Assembly: GCA_035298905.1 (NCBI GenBank)
Contig: DATGXQ010000121.1
Span: 1-7,673 of the forward strand
Length of the DNA stretch: 7,673 nt
Source of the DNA: DATGXB01 sp035298905
Lineage (GTDB): Bacteria > Cyanobacteriota > Cyanobacteriia > Cyanobacteriales > Nostocaceae
Direction: 5' to 3'
The number at the start of each line of letters is the position of its first letter. Within the stretch, counting starts at the first letter, position 1. Positions 5,865-7,673 of this stretch are shown piece after piece. The notes under the pieces were generated by a model. The model saw nothing but the letters and a program-made list of their open reading frames with translations. It made no database searches and had not been told where the DNA came from. The position numbers were made by a program, and so were the translations under genes.

Positions 5865-6347
5865 ATGAAAATATTCCCTTATGATACATTTACAATATTG
5901 ATACCCGCTCCCCTACCAGTAGTTCAGCAAAGACTAACCACAAATGTTGAAGCGGTAAAATTGTATCGGTTTTCTAGACAACATGCACCCTATCAAGGAA
6001 CAATTTCTGAACAAGGCTTTCAAATCAGTCGAATTATTCACTCTCGCAATTCATTTTTACCAATCATTCGGGGAAGTTTTGAATCAAAATCCTATGAAAC
6101 AGCAGTTCATGTACAAATGAGTTTTCATCCTATTGTCATGGGATTTCTAGGGATATGGTTTTTATGTTGGTACAGTGCCACTATTCCCATATCCTTAGCA
6201 GAAGCTTTACATGTTAATATGAGGTTTGTATTTTTGGGAATGCCTCTGATTATGTTAGTAATATTTTGGCTTACTTTCTGGAGTGAAGTCAATCGCAGTC
6301 GTAGAGACCTAATTCAGATTTTACAAGGACAAATTATTGAGAAATAA
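5865..6347 (+). CDS. Membrane protein of unknown function with two helices
   Basis: This 160-aa protein resembles hypothetical proteins I know from Nostoc-type cyanobacteria, with the recurring phrases FSRQHAPYQGTISEQGF, RIIHSRNSFLPIIRGSFE and a conserved FWSEVNRSRRDL after the last helix. Two hydrophobic segments at about 88-112 and 118-139 are separated by a short loop, so it is likely a hairpin in the cytoplasmic or thylakoid membrane with an 85-residue soluble N-terminal domain of beta-rich look. No catalytic motif was seen. There is no Shine-Dalgarno close to the ATG at 5865. AAGGAG lies 32 bases upstream (5827-5832) but serves no visible start codon; TACACT at 5845-5850 may be a -10 box. 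It is not part of the XPB operon, being separated by the methyltransferase remnant. It converges with psaJ. Confidence 0.75.
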   Translation: MKIFPYDTFTILIPAPLPVVQQRLTTNVEAVKLYRFSRQHAPYQGTISEQGFQISRIIHSRNSFLPIIRGSFESKSYETAVHVQMSFHPIVMGFLGIWFLCWYSATIPISLAEALHVNMRFVFLGMPLIMLVIFWLTFWSEVNRSRRDLIQILQGQIIEK

Positions 6348-6396
6348 AGTTAATAGATGCAGTAAGTTTTGCAGGACTATACTAACGAAGTAAACC

Positions 6397-6546
6397 TTAA
6401 GGCATAGGATGGAAGAGAAGATCAGGAAAAAAGAAGTTAAATAAAACCCAAGTAGTGAAAGCAATTGAAATAGTAATCACAGCAAGAACTGGTGCAAGAG
6501 ACAGATATTGTAAGAAATAGCCTCTTTGATCACTAGATTTTTTCAT
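6397..6546 (-). CDS. psaJ: Photosystem I reaction centre subunit IX (PsaJ), divergent and without psaF
   Basis: The minus-strand frame of 49 residues begins MKKSSDQRGYFLQYLSLAPV and ends FFPDLLFHPMP. PsaJ is a single-helix thylakoid membrane subunit at the periphery of photosystem I, next to PsaF, that binds chlorophyll and carotenoid. The SDQ-x-x-Y-x-x-x-x-S-APV start and the C-terminal FFPDLLFHP are classic, and the length matches cyanobacterial PsaJ. A good ribosome site, GGAGA (minus strand, 6558-6554), lies 7 bases before the ATG. TATACT on the minus strand (6602-6597) may be its -10 box. Two things are odd. It is alone, whereas psaJ usually follows psaF. And the usual IEFNRFFP is VLFNFFFP here, losing the Glu that serves as a chlorophyll ligand in canonical PsaJ and the Arg. 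It may be a specialised paralogue. The family call is firm. Confidence 0.9.
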   Translation of the reverse strand: MKKSSDQRGYFLQYLSLAPVLAVITISIAFTTWVLFNFFFPDLLFHPMP

Positions 6547-6727
6547 AACTTATTCTCCAAGTTAAACCATTTATTCAATTGCTTTAAATCTAGAAAAGTA
6601 TATTTAATTTTTATTCTTACTAAAGAGAGAATTGCTTAATAATCCTAATATCTTATTTTTCCTATATAGGCAAATAGTTTACAAGATAGTATTTCTCACA
6701 TTTTCCCAGAATAATCTAGTGGAAATA

Positions 6728-6772
6728 CTTAAAATTCTTAAACATCCCTTAACCATTTTTATGTATTATAAC
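6728..6772 (+). promoter_or_regulatory. Pho-box-like direct repeats and -10 box before the CHRD gene
   Basis: Three direct repeats, CTTAAAAT (6728-6735), CTTAAACA (6737-6744) and CTTAACCA (6748-6755), stand 9 and 11 bp apart. The last two have the 8-bp unit and 3-bp gap known for cyanobacterial Pho boxes bound by SphR/PhoB (consensus near CTTAACCT). TATTAT (6764-6769) or TATAAC (6767-6772) follows at a distance typical of an activator that replaces the -35 box. The first repeat is off register, so the site is plausible rather than certain. Confidence 0.45.
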
Positions 6773-6798
6773 TTCATCGTAAAAATATTGAGTAAACA

Positions 6799-7380
6799 AT
6801 GAAGCTTCTTCTAACTGGAACTATCGTAGGTGCAAGTATAATTGCCCTAACACCCTTAGCAGCTAATGCAGCAAGTTTTTCTTTTACCAGTACACTGAAT
6901 GGCGCTCAAGAGAATCCACCAGTTAATACACCCGCTACAGGTACAGCTAAAGGTACATTAACTGGTGGCCCTGGTAGCTGGGTTTTTAACTATGTAGTTA
7001 ATTACTCTGGGCTGCAAGGTGTTATTACTCGTCCTTTTGCTCACATCCATAATGCTCCTATTGGAGTAAATGGTCCAGTAGTTCACGATTTGGATAAGGC
7101 CAACACTGCACCCATTGCAGGTAGTACTGCTGGGACAATTACAGGCGATTGGCGGTTTGATGACCCCACCAGACCGTTAACAGACGCTTTGGCTCAACAG
7201 CTATTAAACGGTAACACTTACTTTAATATCCATACAAGCCGTTTTCCCGGAGGAGAAATTCGTGGACAAATTAAAGCTGTTCCTGAACCTCCAACTCAGT
7301 TGGGTTTCTTAGCACTAACAGCTTGGGGTATCAGCTGGCAATTTAAGCGCTACAAACAGAAACAGAAATTAGCTGCTTAA
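6799..7380 (+). CDS. Secreted CHRD-domain protein with PEP-CTERM-like C-terminal tail
   Basis: This 193-aa protein starts with a signal peptide (MKLLLTGTIVGASIIALTPL, probable cleavage after ANA at 24). A CHRD domain (PF07452, named after chordin) spans about 26-158, recognisable by LNGAQENPP (33-41), FAHIHNAPIGVNGPVV (80-95) and YFNIHTSRFPGGEIRGQI (141-158). The biochemical role of CHRD domains in bacteria is not known. The end reads VPEPPTQLGF, a hydrophobic stretch LALTAWGISW, then FKRYKQKQK. This is the layout of a PEP-CTERM sorting signal, which marks proteins for exosortase-linked export and processing at the cell surface. The tail is slightly atypical: VPEPP, with a Lys-rich rather than Arg-rich end. 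Only a weak GAG precedes the ATG. The upstream repeats suggest phosphate-responsive expression. The gene stands alone. Confidence 0.88.
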   Translation: MKLLLTGTIVGASIIALTPLAANAASFSFTSTLNGAQENPPVNTPATGTAKGTLTGGPGSWVFNYVVNYSGLQGVITRPFAHIHNAPIGVNGPVVHDLDKANTAPIAGSTAGTITGDWRFDDPTRPLTDALAQQLLNGNTYFNIHTSRFPGGEIRGQIKAVPEPPTQLGFLALTAWGISWQFKRYKQKQKLAA

Positions 7381-7400
7381 TTTTTACATCAACCTGATGG

Positions 7401-7427
7401 TAGAGACGTTTGAGGAAGCGTCTTCTA
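7401..7427. terminator. Hairpin after the CHRD gene
   Basis: TAGAGACGTTT pairs with AAGCGTCTTCTA around a GAGG loop: 11 base pairs with one G-U pair and one bulged T, 20 bp after the stop of the CHRD gene. No clean T-run follows (GAAAAATTTT instead). GTAGAGACG palindromes are also a common dispersed repeat in Nostoc-type genomes, so it may be both. Confidence 0.45.
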
Positions 7428-7468
7428 GAAAAATTTTCCAATTTATGTAAGTATTCAGCAGTCTTTAG

Positions 7469-7488
7469 GGGCGAGCGATCGTTCGCCC
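7469..7488. repeat. GC-rich dispersed palindrome containing CGATCG
   Basis: GGGCGAGCGATCGTTCGCCC is self-complementary apart from one G/T pair and is set in AT-rich DNA. Palindromes of the GGGCGAACG-CGTTCGCCC kind are scattered in filamentous cyanobacterial genomes. It may add to termination of the CHRD transcript. Confidence 0.6.
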
Positions 7489-7534
7489 TTAATGCTATAG
7501 CAATCCGATCTGAGTTATGAACTGACTTGTGCAG

Positions 7535-7558
7535 AGACTTACTTTTCACGGTAAGTCT
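7535..7558. repeat. Perfect 8-bp hairpin
   Basis: AGACTTAC (7535-7542) and GTAAGTCT (7551-7558) form a perfect stem around an 8-nt loop. There is no T-run on either strand, so a simple intrinsic terminator is unlikely. It lies between the GC-rich palindrome and the 21-bp array. Confidence 0.5.
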
Positions 7559-7586
7559 TGATATCCCAAGCTCAAAGCTCCATTTT

Positions 7587-7673
7587 TCGACTTATTTTCT
7601 CGGAGTGTCAAGATATTTTCTCCAACCGTCAAGATATTTTCTCCAACCGTCAAGATATTTTCTCGGAGTGTCG
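7587..7673. repeat. 21-bp tandem repeat array running off the right edge
   Basis: There are four complete units and three bases of a fifth, in exact 21-bp register: 7587-7607, 7608-7628, 7629-7649, 7650-7670, 7671 onward. The core is TCAAGATATTTTCTC. Units 2 and 3 end CCAACCG after TTTTCT; units 1 and 4 end CGGAGTG. Unit 1 has TCGACTT in place of TCAAGAT. Because 21 is a multiple of three, five of six frames are open through the array. One minus-strand frame stays open from the edge to TGA at 7548-7546 (ENILTVG repeats), but no start is visible, so coding is unproven. Confidence 0.9.

Noticed and set aside
6349..6386. Possible bidirectional terminator between the membrane protein gene and psaJ
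   Set aside because: GTTAATAG can pair with CTATACTAAC only with a 2-nt bulge and a 20-nt loop, has no G-C-rich core and no T-run.
6661..6670. CCTATATAGG palindrome upstream of psaJ
   Set aside because: It is a perfect 10-bp palindrome, but short and AT-rich, with no second copy and no known regulator pattern.
7343..7549. 68-codon open frame on the minus strand
   Set aside because: It overlaps the end of the CHRD gene and reads through two hairpin palindromes, with no family resemblance; it is most likely a chance frame.

Overview
The window looks like chromosomal DNA of a filamentous, Nostoc-like cyanobacterium (order Nostocales is an inference). Four exact HIP1 octamers (GCGATCGC at 3073, 3352, 3985 and 4041), a photosystem I psaJ gene, a TTTTGAA heptamer array, Nostoc-style dispersed palindromes and AT-rich codon use all point that way. 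No rRNA, tRNA or CRISPR array was seen.

Region 1 (1-1200) is mobile-element debris. The 5' end of an IS1-family element on the minus strand (1-140) abuts, at 140/141, the interior of a second, plus-strand IS1 transposase that is truncated at its 5' end and carries two in-frame stops (141-631). A non-coding stretch follows, with a perfect 17-bp Fur-box-like palindrome, a promoter-like sequence with no gene behind it, and an imperfect inverted repeat (920-996). The repeat touches a 68-codon N-terminal fragment of an IS701-like transposase (minus strand, 994-1200).

Region 2 (1301-5627) is the core of the window: a plus-strand operon of a 70-aa protein of unknown function, a 743-aa XPB-associated protein, and a 559-aa XPB/ERCC3-type superfamily 2 DNA helicase with all its main motifs. 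The C-terminal half of the 743-aa protein carries two copies of the module that forms the N-terminal domain of the helicase next door. Three copies of one fold therefore sit in two adjacent genes. This recalls the eukaryotic TFIIH arrangement, where p52/Tfb2 pairs with XPB through a domain resembling the XPB N-terminus. The two proteins very likely form a DNA-remodelling complex. Its physiological job (repair, transcription-coupled work or defence) cannot be read from the sequence.

Region 3 (5624-7673) holds, in order: a methyltransferase pseudogene tail on the minus strand, overlapping the helicase stop; a two-helix membrane protein of unknown function; an unlisted 49-aa psaJ gene on the minus strand, isolated from psaF and divergent in its membrane helix; and a secreted CHRD-domain protein with a PEP-CTERM-like tail, preceded by Pho-box-like direct repeats. 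The window ends in three hairpin-forming palindromes and a 21-bp tandem repeat that runs off the right edge.
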